DNA of 34,080 nucleotides from a virus. The position numbers and the translations under genes were made by a program. The DNA lies in IMG/VR virus record IMGVR_UViG_3300028553_000100, positions 1 through 34,080 of that record; one strand, written 5' to 3'. The notes below the pieces were generated by a model. It saw nothing but the letters and a program-made list of their open reading frames with translations, was not told the origin of the DNA and searched no databases. The stretch's first letter is position 1; each line of letters opens with the position of its first letter. Of this stretch, positions 1 to 7,872 are shown piece after piece.

Positions 1-745
1 TCAATAGTATATTAGGTTTTCTCTGTTGTAATGTAGTTCTAATATTAGATACGGTAATCATATCATTAAACTTATAATGATTCTTTGTACCTATGACCCA
101 ATCTTTAGGATCCTTTGCCATAACAACAACATTACCCGGACTATGTTGAAGTAATCCATTACTACCATCTTGTAATATCTTTAATGCCTCATTAAATGAT
201 TCAATAAAGTTATAATTCCATTTTACTTCTAATGGAATTTCGATGATACCATTACGATATGCATCAACTTTAAATTGGTGCACACCCTGTGTTATAGTGT
301 ATGCCTTTGCAGGATAATCATTTAACACTTGCATTAATAACTTATCACCATTACTTTTACCATATAGATAAGTTTGATATTGATTACCGTGTTTATCAGC
401 TTCAAAGTTTTTAACTTCTTTACCTAAACCTAGTATTCTATCAGATAATTTGCTACTAGATACTTGAACATCAACAATAACCTGAACCTGATTCCCCGAT
501 TTAAATGTATTAATGATTTTGTAGTCAGTTACATAACCGGCACTATAAACTAAAATTTCATCTTTAACTAGTTTATAGTTGATAGATTCACGTTCTGTGG
601 TTACGACTGAACCAGCAACAACCTCAATCGCTGTTCTAAAAGCATTTAGTTTAGCTTCTTCAAACGTAGCACCCTGACCACTAATCTGTAGTGCATTTGC
701 AAAGGGAGCTACCAGACACAACAAGCCTGATAATAGTTTTTTCAT
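1..745 (-). CDS. Secreted FlgT/LPP20-like protein, C-terminus outside window
   Basis: The reading frame is open from the ATG at 745 to the left edge, about 248 codons with no stop, so the gene is cut by the window end. Residues 1-18 (MKKLLSGLLCLVAPFANA) form a clear signal peptide with an ANA cleavage site. The next stretch (GATFEEAKLNAFRTAIE) has the pattern of the N-terminal domain of FlgT and related LPP20-type envelope proteins, where a Gly is followed by Ala-rich repeats. Its start shares one base with the stop of the lipoprotein gene upstream (TAATG), so the two are probably co-translated and act together in the periplasm. Role unknown; some marine T4-like phages carry curli-type (CsgG) secretion genes, and this pair could belong to such a set, but that is inference. 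Confidence 0.72.
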   Translation of the reverse strand, partial: MKKLLSGLLCLVAPFANALQISGQGATFEEAKLNAFRTAIEVVAGSVVTTERESINYKLVKDEILVYSAGYVTDYKIINTFKSGNQVQVIVDVQVSSSKLSDRILGLGKEVKNFEADKHGNQYQTYLYGKSNGDKLLMQVLNDYPAKAYTITQGVHQFKVDAYRNGIIEIPLEVKWNYNFIESFNEALKILQDGSNGLLQHSPGNVVVMAKDPKDWVIGTKNHYKFNDMITVSNIRTTLQQRKPNILL

Positions 746-1410
746 TATTGACCAAAGCGTTTACGCATATACATTGCGGCACGTTCAGTATCATGGTCCC
801 AGCGAATAACTGCTTTAACAGTTTGTCTATCTACTATTTCGGCATCTTTGAGTAATGCACCACGTAGTTTACCTTCAGCATTATTGCGAATGCTTTCACT
901 TAGTGTACGAACAACCTCGTTGTTGTTTTCACGTATAGCAAAGTTTGTATCCTTGCTTGCATCTTGGTCGCTCATTTCAACTGCTTCGTCTGATTTGATA
1001 CGATTCTTAATTCGGTCTTGTGCTTTCTCTACGTTCTTTGTAACAGTATTAGCAAAGTTATTAGAGCCGACACCCTCGTTCATAAAACGAATCAATCGTG
1101 CCTTAGCATCCATCTCAGCGGCAATGAATGCACGTTCACGTAATGCTTCACTATTGCCAAAACTATTTGCGTAACCAGTTACTTCAATGGCTCGAATCTC
1201 ACCCTTGACACACAATGCATCACTTACACCGAATAATCCTGTACCCCATGCACAAGACCATTCAATCTTAATTCCCTGTCGTTTAAAACTAGAGGTTAGT
1301 TTTTGTGTATTGATTGCAGTGATAGGTGCAGACTCTACACTTGCATTTTTTGTTGTTGAGCAACCTGTTAGCACTAATACTAGTGAGATTGCTAAAAGCT
1401 TGAGTTTCAT
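745..1410 (-). CDS. LPP20-like lipoprotein
   Basis: A 221-residue protein. The first 17 residues (MKLKLLAISLVLVLTGC) are a type II signal peptide with an LTGC lipobox, so Cys17 should be lipidated and the protein anchored to a membrane. The ATG at 1410 is chosen because GGAG lies about 8 bases upstream and because it puts the hydrophobic leader at the N-terminus; a start 13 codons earlier (1449) would bury it. The middle holds an Ala/Arg-rich stretch (EALRERAFIAAEMDAKARL) that resembles LPP20/FlgT-type envelope proteins. It has its own promoter just upstream and overlaps the next secreted protein by one base. Exact function unknown; an outer-membrane or periplasmic role is inferred from the leader. 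Confidence 0.8.
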   Translation of the reverse strand: MKLKLLAISLVLVLTGCSTTKNASVESAPITAINTQKLTSSFKRQGIKIEWSCAWGTGLFGVSDALCVKGEIRAIEVTGYANSFGNSEALRERAFIAAEMDAKARLIRFMNEGVGSNNFANTVTKNVEKAQDRIKNRIKSDEAVEMSDQDASKDTNFAIRENNNEVVRTLSESIRNNAEGKLRGALLKDAEIVDRQTVKAVIRWDHDTERAAMYMRKRFGQ

Positions 1411-1440
1411 ATATACTCCGGTTTTGTTAAAGATGTGTTT

Positions 1441-1469
1441 ATTATACACTACTTTTAACTAAACGTCAA
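1441..1469 (-). promoter_or_regulatory. Sigma70-type promoter for the lipoprotein pair
   Basis: On the minus strand TTGACG (1464-1469) and TATAAT (1441-1446) are separated by exactly 17 bases. The predicted transcript starts near 1434 and reads the lipoprotein gene at 1410. The -35 box overlaps the stop codon of the upstream membrane-protein gene, so the lipoprotein pair can be transcribed separately from the long operon that precedes it. Confidence 0.8.
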
Positions 1470-3082
1470 CTGTTTTGGTTATTCTTTTGAATTTTAATGT
1501 AATCTTCAATTTGGGCACGTTCATTTTCTGATAGTAATTCAGGATCGTATTCGCCCTTACCCAACATCTCAATCAAATACTCAATGTATTTTGAGTTATA
1601 CAAGTATGTATTGCTAGAAGTTTTGGCAATTTCAATCCAATTTTTACCATCATATTTGTAAACCTTGTTTGGTAATACATCTACACGTGTAAATACATCT
1701 CCTTTATCTGCGGACTCAGGAAACTTAGGACCAAAACCACTGTTAACCAATTTACCCGAATCAACTGATAACTTTAAGAATTCGGGATGCATACTGAATA
1801 ATGCATCCCGTTGCATATGCTTACCATCAAACGCTACATACCCGCCTGGTAATTCTTTAAAAGGTAAATCTTGTTTAACTATCATACTATGGTCTTCATC
1901 TGCTGTAGGTTCATCTACTGTTGCTTCAGCTTTGGGAGCGACCATTGGTTTAACATCAAAATTAACAAATGGTTTAGTTAAATATGGATGTTGTTCTAAT
2001 ATAGATTTGGGTTCTTCAAAAGGACCATCATTAATATCACAATTTTTATTTGCACAGAACAATCCTATACCGGGTGCATTTTCTAATGTTGCACCACACT
2101 TGTGACAATTTATTGTAGGGTCATTACCTTTTGGTTCTAAGTTTTTAAAGGCTTCATCTTCTTCTGCTGTAACCTCAATATCATTAACACTTTGTTTTAT
2201 TTGTTCAATCTGCTCATCTGTCAATGGTCCGTCATCTGGTTCATAATCTGGTTCTGTGACAGCGGGAGTCGATGGTGTTTCATTCCCTAGAGGGCTGTCA
2301 CCCTCCTCATCTTTTTTATCCCATTCTTTACTTGCATTGGCAGCTAACACTAATGCAATAGCTAATGGATCAAAAACAATAACAAGTAAAATAATAACCC
2401 AACGTACTGATGCTTCCAGCATATTGGTATCAGCATTGTCACCATATATTAATGCGGCAATATATTTTATCGGACCGACTTCTGCCTCAACCTTGCGTAC
2501 CTCGGCAGCAATAGGGGCTCGTTCTTCATTAAGTTTTGTAATTTTTTTCTGTTCGGCTTCAATCTCAGCAAGTAGACGCCCACGTTCTTTTTGTTGCGCC
2601 CTACGGACAGCCACGGCCTTATCTGCACCCGTTTCTGTTGTACTTCGACCCATAATTTGGTCCACTGCCTCATCCATTTGTTTGAGAGCTTTGCGATTAA
2701 CATCTATGTTTTCCTTTGAAGTTTTAATCTTCTCATCGTATAATGCAATCTTATCTTGCACCTCACCTGAGGTAATACCTTGTTCCATGTGTGCTTTACT
2801 TAAGAAGCCAAAGATACCCATGCTTGTTAATAGTGCAAGTGCAATAACAGCGGGTACAAGATAGAGTTTAAGTAAAAATCCACAACGACTCCAATATTTA
2901 CGTAACCATACTGTGGTGGTAATCTTACCTATTTCTAGTATACCTCCCATAATGATAACAGGAATAACCGCACCTGCAAAGATGGCGGTCAATCCAATGA
3001 TACTATACCAGGCAGCTACCGAACTAAGCGATAGTGCCACTAATAGTGTAAGATTTGAGAATGATAGAAATTTTAAACGCAT
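1466..3082 (-). CDS. Four-TM coiled-coil membrane protein with zinc ribbon
   Basis: A 538-residue protein of unknown function with a clear modular layout. Hydrophobic segments lie at about 10-30, 31-52, 70-94 and 228-249. Residues 108-205, between TM3 and TM4, are a long charged coiled coil. An acidic linker (255-320) follows, then a zinc-ribbon-like knuckle (Cys326, Cys329, Cys343, Cys348) and a C-terminal domain of about 150 residues rich in aromatic residues. It is the last gene of a long minus-strand operon and ends inside the promoter of the lipoprotein genes. Large membrane/coil proteins of this shape occur in aquatic T4-like phages without a known job. A role at the host envelope, for example lysis timing or superinfection exclusion, is possible but not shown. 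Confidence 0.75.
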   Translation of the reverse strand: MRLKFLSFSNLTLLVALSLSSVAAWYSIIGLTAIFAGAVIPVIIMGGILEIGKITTTVWLRKYWSRCGFLLKLYLVPAVIALALLTSMGIFGFLSKAHMEQGITSGEVQDKIALYDEKIKTSKENIDVNRKALKQMDEAVDQIMGRSTTETGADKAVAVRRAQQKERGRLLAEIEAEQKKITKLNEERAPIAAEVRKVEAEVGPIKYIAALIYGDNADTNMLEASVRWVIILLVIVFDPLAIALVLAANASKEWDKKDEEGDSPLGNETPSTPAVTEPDYEPDDGPLTDEQIEQIKQSVNDIEVTAEEDEAFKNLEPKGNDPTINCHKCGATLENAPGIGLFCANKNCDINDGPFEEPKSILEQHPYLTKPFVNFDVKPMVAPKAEATVDEPTADEDHSMIVKQDLPFKELPGGYVAFDGKHMQRDALFSMHPEFLKLSVDSGKLVNSGFGPKFPESADKGDVFTRVDVLPNKVYKYDGKNWIEIAKTSSNTYLYNSKYIEYLIEMLGKGEYDPELLSENERAQIEDYIKIQKNNQNS

Positions 3083-3089
3083 CTAATAT

Positions 3090-3296
3090 TTAGTCTTTAA
3101 ATAGGTAGCCATAAGTGTTGATAAATTCTTCGACGCCCATTACGTATCTGACGGGTATACCTGGACCTGTCTTAGTCATATAAGTAATCCAGTATATACC
3201 CTCATCACGTAATTTAATTTGTGTGACAGTGATTGTAGCACCATCCTCAAATACAAATGACTTACCTATTAACTTTTGTAAGTCAGGTGGCATCAT
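3090..3296 (-). CDS. Small hypothetical protein (68 aa)
   Basis: The predicted fold is mostly beta (FEDGATITVTQIKLRDEG, then WITYMTK), with no motif I recognise. Its start overlaps the stop of the preceding acidic-protein gene (ATGA; a second in-frame ATG is at 3293), and the next gene begins 7 bases after its stop, so it belongs to the same operon. Confidence 0.7.
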   Translation of the reverse strand: MMPPDLQKLIGKSFVFEDGATITVTQIKLRDEGIYWITYMTKTGPGIPVRYVMGVEEFINTYGYLFKD

Positions 3297-4531
3297 TTCG
3301 TATTGTGATACACATCAAACTGTGACCACTGACCTCTCCAGTTGTCGTGTTCACTATCCATACCCTCGTCATCAAGTTCAACACCATCATATACTAATCG
3401 TGTGACTACGCTTGTGCCTTGAATATCCCAGTTGAATACTTTAAGTTTCTTAGGTTCAAATACACCTTCGATACTTGTTTGAATACACGAACCCTTGCCA
3501 CCTTGTGTCCACATCAACCAGTAACCCTTGCCTAGATGTTCTGGATATAGTTCTTCTAATTCTTCAGCACAATCATAACGACTATCTTCTTCTCCGTGTG
3601 CTTCACTAAAGAATGATTCTAAGTCACCGTCATAGATAGTCTCACCTTCACTATTCTCAATAGTCATGTGAGTATCATCTTGGTCAAAGCCCCAGAACGA
3701 ATGTTTGCCTTGATACTCATAGTAAGGACTATCAAATCGTGCCGCTTTAGGAGTCTCATTCTCATCATAGTCATAGTTCTCATTAAGTGCATCACTCAAA
3801 TCATCTTCGTGTTCTTCACTACTCCAATGTTCGTATTGTGCCTTCTTAATCTTATGTACGCCAATCTCACGTGTGCGACCCCACACACGAATTGTGTATG
3901 TATCTTCAGGATAACTTTCCTTCAATGAGTCATCATCCTCTACGTTGAAGGCTTCGTCAAGGTCCTCAAACTCACGCTCAAGTTCTTCTAAGTCTCTTTC
4001 CAAATCAGCTTCGTCACCTGTTTCTTTTTCCTTAGCCCAACGTGCAGAACGTTCTGCACTTTCTTTTTCTGCTATCACACCAGCTTCTGTTAGTTCAGTG
4101 TCACTTTCACAGTAAGGGCAAACTTTTCTAGGATCATCAATTTCAATACCGTCTTTATCTTCCCAAGACCATTCAGCATCATAACTCTGTCCAGTCCACT
4201 TGCACTTAGTGCATTTGTGAGTATGCGGTGCTGGCTCAGGCTCAACAACCCAACTAGACTCATCACCTAGTTCATATGTAACATCGTAACCACCTTTGCG
4301 GTCAGTCCAGCAATCATCGTATTGAAACTCCCATTCAATTTCTACATCATTCTCATGGGCATCGTTAATAACATCTTCATAATCAACTTCACCGGACTCA
4401 ATGTCAGCAAGTTTTTGTACAATCTCATCCTCATCTAATTCAGGATAAATTTCACTTAATAATGCTTCATCAATTTCAATAGCATATTGTCTATCATGTT
4501 GATGCCATTCGTGTTTAACTATTGTTACCAT
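3293..4531 (-). CDS. Very acidic protein with zinc ribbon (412 aa)
   Basis: Unknown function. The protein is strongly acidic over most of its length (many DE runs, for example around residues 30-65 and 175-215). A CxxC...CxxC zinc ribbon is visible at Cys107/Cys110 and Cys138/Cys141, followed by a charged helical region (150-200) and a C-terminal half rich in aromatic and acidic residues. The start is secure: AAGGAGG lies 6 bases upstream of ATG 4531, inside the end of the small membrane-peptide gene. Strong acidity could mean DNA mimicry or simply adaptation to a crowded phage-infected cell; the sequence does not decide. Confidence 0.78.
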   Translation of the reverse strand: MVTIVKHEWHQHDRQYAIEIDEALLSEIYPELDEDEIVQKLADIESGEVDYEDVINDAHENDVEIEWEFQYDDCWTDRKGGYDVTYELGDESSWVVEPEPAPHTHKCTKCKWTGQSYDAEWSWEDKDGIEIDDPRKVCPYCESDTELTEAGVIAEKESAERSARWAKEKETGDEADLERDLEELEREFEDLDEAFNVEDDDSLKESYPEDTYTIRVWGRTREIGVHKIKKAQYEHWSSEEHEDDLSDALNENYDYDENETPKAARFDSPYYEYQGKHSFWGFDQDDTHMTIENSEGETIYDGDLESFFSEAHGEEDSRYDCAEELEELYPEHLGKGYWLMWTQGGKGSCIQTSIEGVFEPKKLKVFNWDIQGTSVVTRLVYDGVELDDEGMDSEHDNWRGQWSQFDVYHNTK

Positions 4532-4646
4532 TTTGCGCCTCCTTAGCGTTTTTATAAATTTTTGCCGCTATATCATATAGAGGCTTAATAATAAAGATGC
4601 CCCAGATTACTCCGGTGACAAACATTGCAAATTCATTTAGTGTCAT
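4515..4646 (-). CDS. Single-TM small membrane peptide (43 aa)
   Basis: The frame from ATG 4646 to TAA at 4515 encodes a peptide with one membrane segment (MFVTGVIWGIFIIKPLYDIA) and a short lysine-rich tail. It begins 4 bases after the ligase stop and its last 17 bases overlap the next gene, whose ribosome-binding site (AAGGAGG) lies inside it, so it fits the operon tightly. Function unknown; tiny membrane peptides recur in this genome (compare 7533, 31640 and 31758). Confidence 0.65.
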   Translation of the reverse strand: MTLNEFAMFVTGVIWGIFIIKPLYDIAAKIYKNAKEAQNGNNS

Positions 4647-4650
4647 TGTA

Positions 4651-5985
4651 TCACTTATCGTCACGGAAACGAACGAATCTGGGGAAACGCAAACTATATG
4701 TTCCGTCTTGGTTCTGTGTAATCACATCACATAAGACTTCAGCAGTACGACCTATGACCAGATTACGGTTAGTCCAATAGTCATCTCTATCAGTATCACT
4801 AAAACCACTACCCACATTGACTGTAATTTCTTTCCCGTCGTCAATTCCATGACAAACCAGTGCTCCAAGTCTTCCCAAATTTCTACCAGTTCCTTCTTCA
4901 ACACCTACGACTTCCAAGTCTACGGTTAATGTTGGTTTCCATTTCATCCAATCAGTACTACGTTTGCAGATATATGGAGCTTCTAATTCTTTAATCATAA
5001 TGCCTTCAAACCCTGCATTGACATTATCCTTAGCATAACGTTCAAGTTGATCCTTACCTGCGGCTGTATCTAAGTCAACCATGATGTGTGGTAGTAGTTC
5101 AACGTTAGGCATTATATCAATCACGTGCCGAATATGTTCAAGTATAGCAATACGTTTGCGTAGTTGAGCATTCCAATGTCCTTCACGGAAATCACTTAAT
5201 GGAATAATATCAAAGATATTGAATACACTATCATCCGCTTGTACATCAGTTTTGCGGCGAGCCTGTCGCATTAGTTCTTGGAATGTATTACCAATCACTT
5301 CTCCATCTAATACAAACCCGTTAACCAATGCGTTCTGATGACCTCTGGCAATCTTAATCCAGTTCTCACGAACCTGTTCTTCAATGTGACCAAAGTTGTC
5401 AAACACCTTACCGTTACGGCTATAACAAACAGTAGATACATCACCAAAATCACTTGGGATAACAAACATCAATACACGAACACCATCAAGCTTAGGCTCT
5501 AAACGTTTAGTGCCTTTCATCTCAGGACGACCTTCGCTATTAGTAGCAAGTTGACAACCGAATACAGGAATCTCATACTCTGTTTTCTTACAGATTTTAT
5601 TGATTGTCTTTTCGCTAACACCTGCACGTAAATCTCTACGAATAACAGGAGCACAGAATGTATTCCATTCACTGCTATCAAATCGTTCACTCATTTCATT
5701 GATAGCATCAAGTGCGGCATTGCCTGTCAATTGGCGATGCCCTAACTGATTAAGTAATGAAATAAACTCATCCCAGGGATTTTCTGCATCAACAATACCA
5801 ACTGTATCTGGTACTTTACGCACACCGAATGTAACATAAGGATTGTATGTAAGTTTAGCCAAAAACAAGAAATTGTTAGCATTTGAGCTACCAAGGACAC
5901 TTGCCTCTAATGCTTGTTTGATAACATCTTCCTTATGCAGGCGACTATCTGATTCATTTAATTTATTAATCCAACTTGCACTCAT
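4651..5985 (-). CDS. ATP-dependent DNA ligase (T4 gp30-like)
   Basis: A 444-residue nick-sealing ligase for phage replication and repair. The nucleotidyltransferase motifs are in order: motif I EPKLDGVR with the adenylated Lys165, motif III FVLDGEVIG (224-232), motif IV FEGIMIKE (326-333), motif V WMKWKP (346-351), and a C-terminal OB-fold region ending in the basic segment LRFPRFVRFR (432-441). The length is close to T4 gp30 (487 residues). A good ribosome-binding site (AAGGAG) lies upstream and overlaps the stop of the preceding 66-residue gene. The N-terminal 140 residues are the helical DNA-binding domain typical of phage and eukaryotic-type ligases. Identification is strong; the exact subfamily was not tested. 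Confidence 0.95.
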   Translation of the reverse strand: MSASWINKLNESDSRLHKEDVIKQALEASVLGSSNANNFLFLAKLTYNPYVTFGVRKVPDTVGIVDAENPWDEFISLLNQLGHRQLTGNAALDAINEMSERFDSSEWNTFCAPVIRRDLRAGVSEKTINKICKKTEYEIPVFGCQLATNSEGRPEMKGTKRLEPKLDGVRVLMFVIPSDFGDVSTVCYSRNGKVFDNFGHIEEQVRENWIKIARGHQNALVNGFVLDGEVIGNTFQELMRQARRKTDVQADDSVFNIFDIIPLSDFREGHWNAQLRKRIAILEHIRHVIDIMPNVELLPHIMVDLDTAAGKDQLERYAKDNVNAGFEGIMIKELEAPYICKRSTDWMKWKPTLTVDLEVVGVEEGTGRNLGRLGALVCHGIDDGKEITVNVGSGFSDTDRDDYWTNRNLVIGRTAEVLCDVITQNQDGTYSLRFPRFVRFRDDK

Positions 5986-5996
5986 TTTTCAACTCC

Positions 5997-6197
5997 TTAA
6001 GGCATGCATCCATTGGGATGTTCTAATTCCTTAAGGGAATCATTAATGGAAGAATCGGCATTGCTTGTGTACCTAGCTATCTGCCTATTCATATCCATAC
6101 CAGTAAACTTGGTATGTGGTTGCCGGGCCCAATGATAAACATCGGCCAGTAAGTCTTGTGCCTGCAAGAGTTTCTCTCTTACTTCTAAATTTGTCAT
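5997..6197 (-). CDS. Small hypothetical protein (66 aa)
   Basis: Mostly helical (EVREKLLQAQDLLADVYHWA), no recognised motif. It ends inside the ligase ribosome-binding site and starts 3 bases after the stop of the acidic protein upstream, so it is translated within the same operon. Confidence 0.65.
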   Translation of the reverse strand: MTNLEVREKLLQAQDLLADVYHWARQPHTKFTGMDMNRQIARYTSNADSSINDSLKELEHPNGCMP

Positions 6198-6200
6198 ATA

Positions 6201-6686
6201 TTATCCTGAGAATGGCCACGCTGTTGTTGCTACAAAAGGTGGTCTGGGTTTAAGTTCTAATGTTTCAATACTCTCATTATACACGTCCTCATCAATTTTG
6301 TCAACTACAAACGGACCCAAAATAGTAATAGTATCTTCTTCTACTTCCCAATTATGGTCACCGTCATATAGCCAACCTGCACCACCGTCTTCCCAAAGTT
6401 GTTCAATTTCTTCTTTTTCTTCTTCGGTAAAACTATCGTCAAACTCAAAGTCTACCGCACAAAGGTCCTCAAGTTCACAACCCCAACCAATCGTAGGATC
6501 AACACAATGATACCGATCATCACTATATGGCAACTCGGACTCATCTTCTACAAACCCTTGACCCCAACGATACAGTTCGGTTACACTCCAACTGCGGATA
6601 TTACCCTGTTCATCCTTACTATAAACATCATAATATGCCTCAACTGATTTTTTATCTGCAGGTTTAATTCTATATAGTATTTTCAT
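6201..6686 (-). CDS. Acidic hypothetical protein (161 aa)
   Basis: Starts at ATG 6686 (MKILYRIKPADKK), chosen because AAGGAG lies 7 bases upstream; an earlier in-frame ATG at 6713 would sit deep in the preceding gene. The middle is very acidic (SFTEEEKEEIEQLWEDGG) and Trp-rich. The first 17 bases overlap the end of the cyclotransferase-like gene. Function unknown; its composition resembles the acidic zinc-ribbon protein at 3293. Confidence 0.72.
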   Translation of the reverse strand: MKILYRIKPADKKSVEAYYDVYSKDEQGNIRSWSVTELYRWGQGFVEDESELPYSDDRYHCVDPTIGWGCELEDLCAVDFEFDDSFTEEEKEEIEQLWEDGGAGWLYDGDHNWEVEEDTITILGPFVVDKIDEDVYNESIETLELKPRPPFVATTAWPFSG

Positions 6687-7104
6687 TATATTCTCCTTGT
6701 AAAAGCATATCAATAGTTTCTGTCAACCAATCTACATTCAATCCATGTGATGTGTAACCTTCAATCAAACATTTTTCATAACTTAAACCGGGCGGCTCTT
6801 GTTTACCTTTTTTGTTCATAATATAAGCCATAGCAACAGTGTTATCATCCAATACTACATTAATTTTATTGTAGTAATATGGGTATCCTTCTAATCTATC
6901 TAATGCTTGTTCGCATTCAGGTGTGATTTCCCATAACACACCTTCCATACAACTACCGGGAACTAAGTCAATATCTGCATGGATGCGGAACCTTAACTCA
7001 AAGTTCTCTAACACACATTTGCCGAGACTGACCGCGTTTGGACAACGATTGGTCATCTCGGTAATGTTTGTATTCATACCATACGCAAAATAATATTTGT
7101 TCAT
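6670..7104 (-). CDS. Gamma-glutamylcyclotransferase-like (GGCT/AIG2) protein
   Basis: A 144-residue protein with the fold signature of the GGCT/AIG2 family: YYFAYGMNTN near the N-terminus (substrate loop), MEGVLWEI in the middle, and the LDRLEGYPYYY segment that holds the usual catalytic-region Glu. Family members cyclise gamma-glutamyl amines or peptides to 5-oxoproline; the substrate here cannot be read from the sequence. Phages carry such proteins without a settled role. The ATG at 7104 is preferred because it overlaps the stop of the preceding gene (TAATG) and starts right at the conserved beta strand; a TTG two codons earlier is unlikely. Confidence 0.82.
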   Translation of the reverse strand: MNKYYFAYGMNTNITEMTNRCPNAVSLGKCVLENFELRFRIHADIDLVPGSCMEGVLWEITPECEQALDRLEGYPYYYNKINVVLDDNTVAMAYIMNKKGKQEPPGLSYEKCLIEGYTSHGLNVDWLTETIDMLLQGEYNENTI

Positions 7105-7532
7105 TACCAACTACTGTTATAAAAAACTTTCAATCCTAAGAACACTTCTGCCTTAGCGTTGTTCACAAACTCAAGGTCTTGTTCATAGTAATGACCGTCA
7201 GCGGGATTGCCAAAGAAGAAACCTTGTGTATCTGGAAGTTGATTATGACGAATAGCACGTTCAAGTTCATCCAAATCATCCCAAGTTAGTTCTAACTCAA
7301 TGCCATTGAATGTAGCATCACTATTGCCTGTACCCGGCATACCCTTGCTTCGCCAAAGTTGTTCCATCCAACCATGCAAATTCGGGTGTTTTCTTCGGTA
7401 TCCTATTTCAAATGGCTTGGTAACTGTCTTACTCACAAACTCACTGGTTGTTGCATCAAACTCAGCGGTATCGTAGAACTCACTATATTGCCCTGCCCTT
7501 GATGCCACATACATATATTGATCTAATCCCAT
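7104..7532 (-). CDS. Hypothetical phage protein (142 aa)
   Basis: Begins MGLDQYMYV and contains EIGYRRKHPNLHGWME, a pattern I recognise from conserved hypothetical proteins in phages and bacteria (GYWRKxxxLHGWM type). No catalytic motif is visible. AGGTG upstream provides a ribosome-binding site and lies inside the end of the 42-residue membrane-peptide gene. Conserved but of unknown function. Confidence 0.75.
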   Translation of the reverse strand: MGLDQYMYVASRAGQYSEFYDTAEFDATTSEFVSKTVTKPFEIGYRRKHPNLHGWMEQLWRSKGMPGTGNSDATFNGIELELTWDDLDELERAIRHNQLPDTQGFFFGNPADGHYYEQDLEFVNNAKAEVFLGLKVFYNSSW

Positions 7533-7661
7533 TTATTTCACCTGTTCCTGTGTTACTTCTTTAACCTTGTCTACACCTTTGTCAGCCATCTTAGCGATAC
7601 CGCTAAAACCTACTGTGGAAACAACAATACCAAGAATAAAACCTACTAGTAAATTAGTCAT
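7533..7661 (-). CDS. Small membrane peptide (42 aa)
   Basis: The frame from ATG 7661 to TAA 7533 encodes an N-terminal hydrophobic helix (LLVGFILGIVVSTVGFSGIA) followed by a short charged tail (KMADKGVDKVKEVTQEQ). GGAG lies upstream of the ATG. It overlaps the preceding gene by 8 bases and ends directly against the next ATG. The peptide looks like a family seen in aquatic T4-like phages; function unknown. Confidence 0.75.
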   Translation of the reverse strand: MTNLLVGFILGIVVSTVGFSGIAKMADKGVDKVKEVTQEQVK

Positions 7662-7872
7662 TACTCATCTCCTCAATACCAAAATGTATTAACAAATCTC
7701 TACCTAACAACGGACCATGCTCCCATACACTACAAGCATAACGATTGCATTCTTTAATAAGCAACTCCGCAAACTTCTTTGCAAAATCTTTACTATATGG
7801 AATAGTCACGGGATACCCGTCAGGACTTTGATGTGAAGCCTGTTCGGCAAATTCTTTAATCAGAACGTTCAT
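7654..7872 (-). CDS. Small protein, FAEL-x5-C family (72 aa)
   Basis: The segment KKFAELLIKEC matches EKFAELIIRDC in the gene at 29736, and both proteins are 72 residues, start with a charged helix (KEFAEQA / EELAKEA) and have a Gly-rich C-terminal half. They are probably paralogues of a small family common in T4-like phages. The start codon overlaps the stop of the preceding gene (ATGA). Function unknown. Confidence 0.72.
   Translation of the reverse strand: MNVLIKEFAEQASHQSPDGYPVTIPYSKDFAKKFAELLIKECNRYACSVWEHGPLLGRDLLIHFGIEEMSND

Noticed and set aside
848-1174. Plus-strand frame of 108 codons
   Set aside because: Antisense to the lipoprotein gene, which has a lipobox and promoter; the frame shows no own signals.
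2256-2864. Long plus-strand open frame of about 200 codons
   Set aside because: It lies opposite the coiled-coil part of the membrane-protein gene, is Ser/Thr-rich as expected of a reverse-strand shadow, and lacks a ribosome-binding site and any motif.
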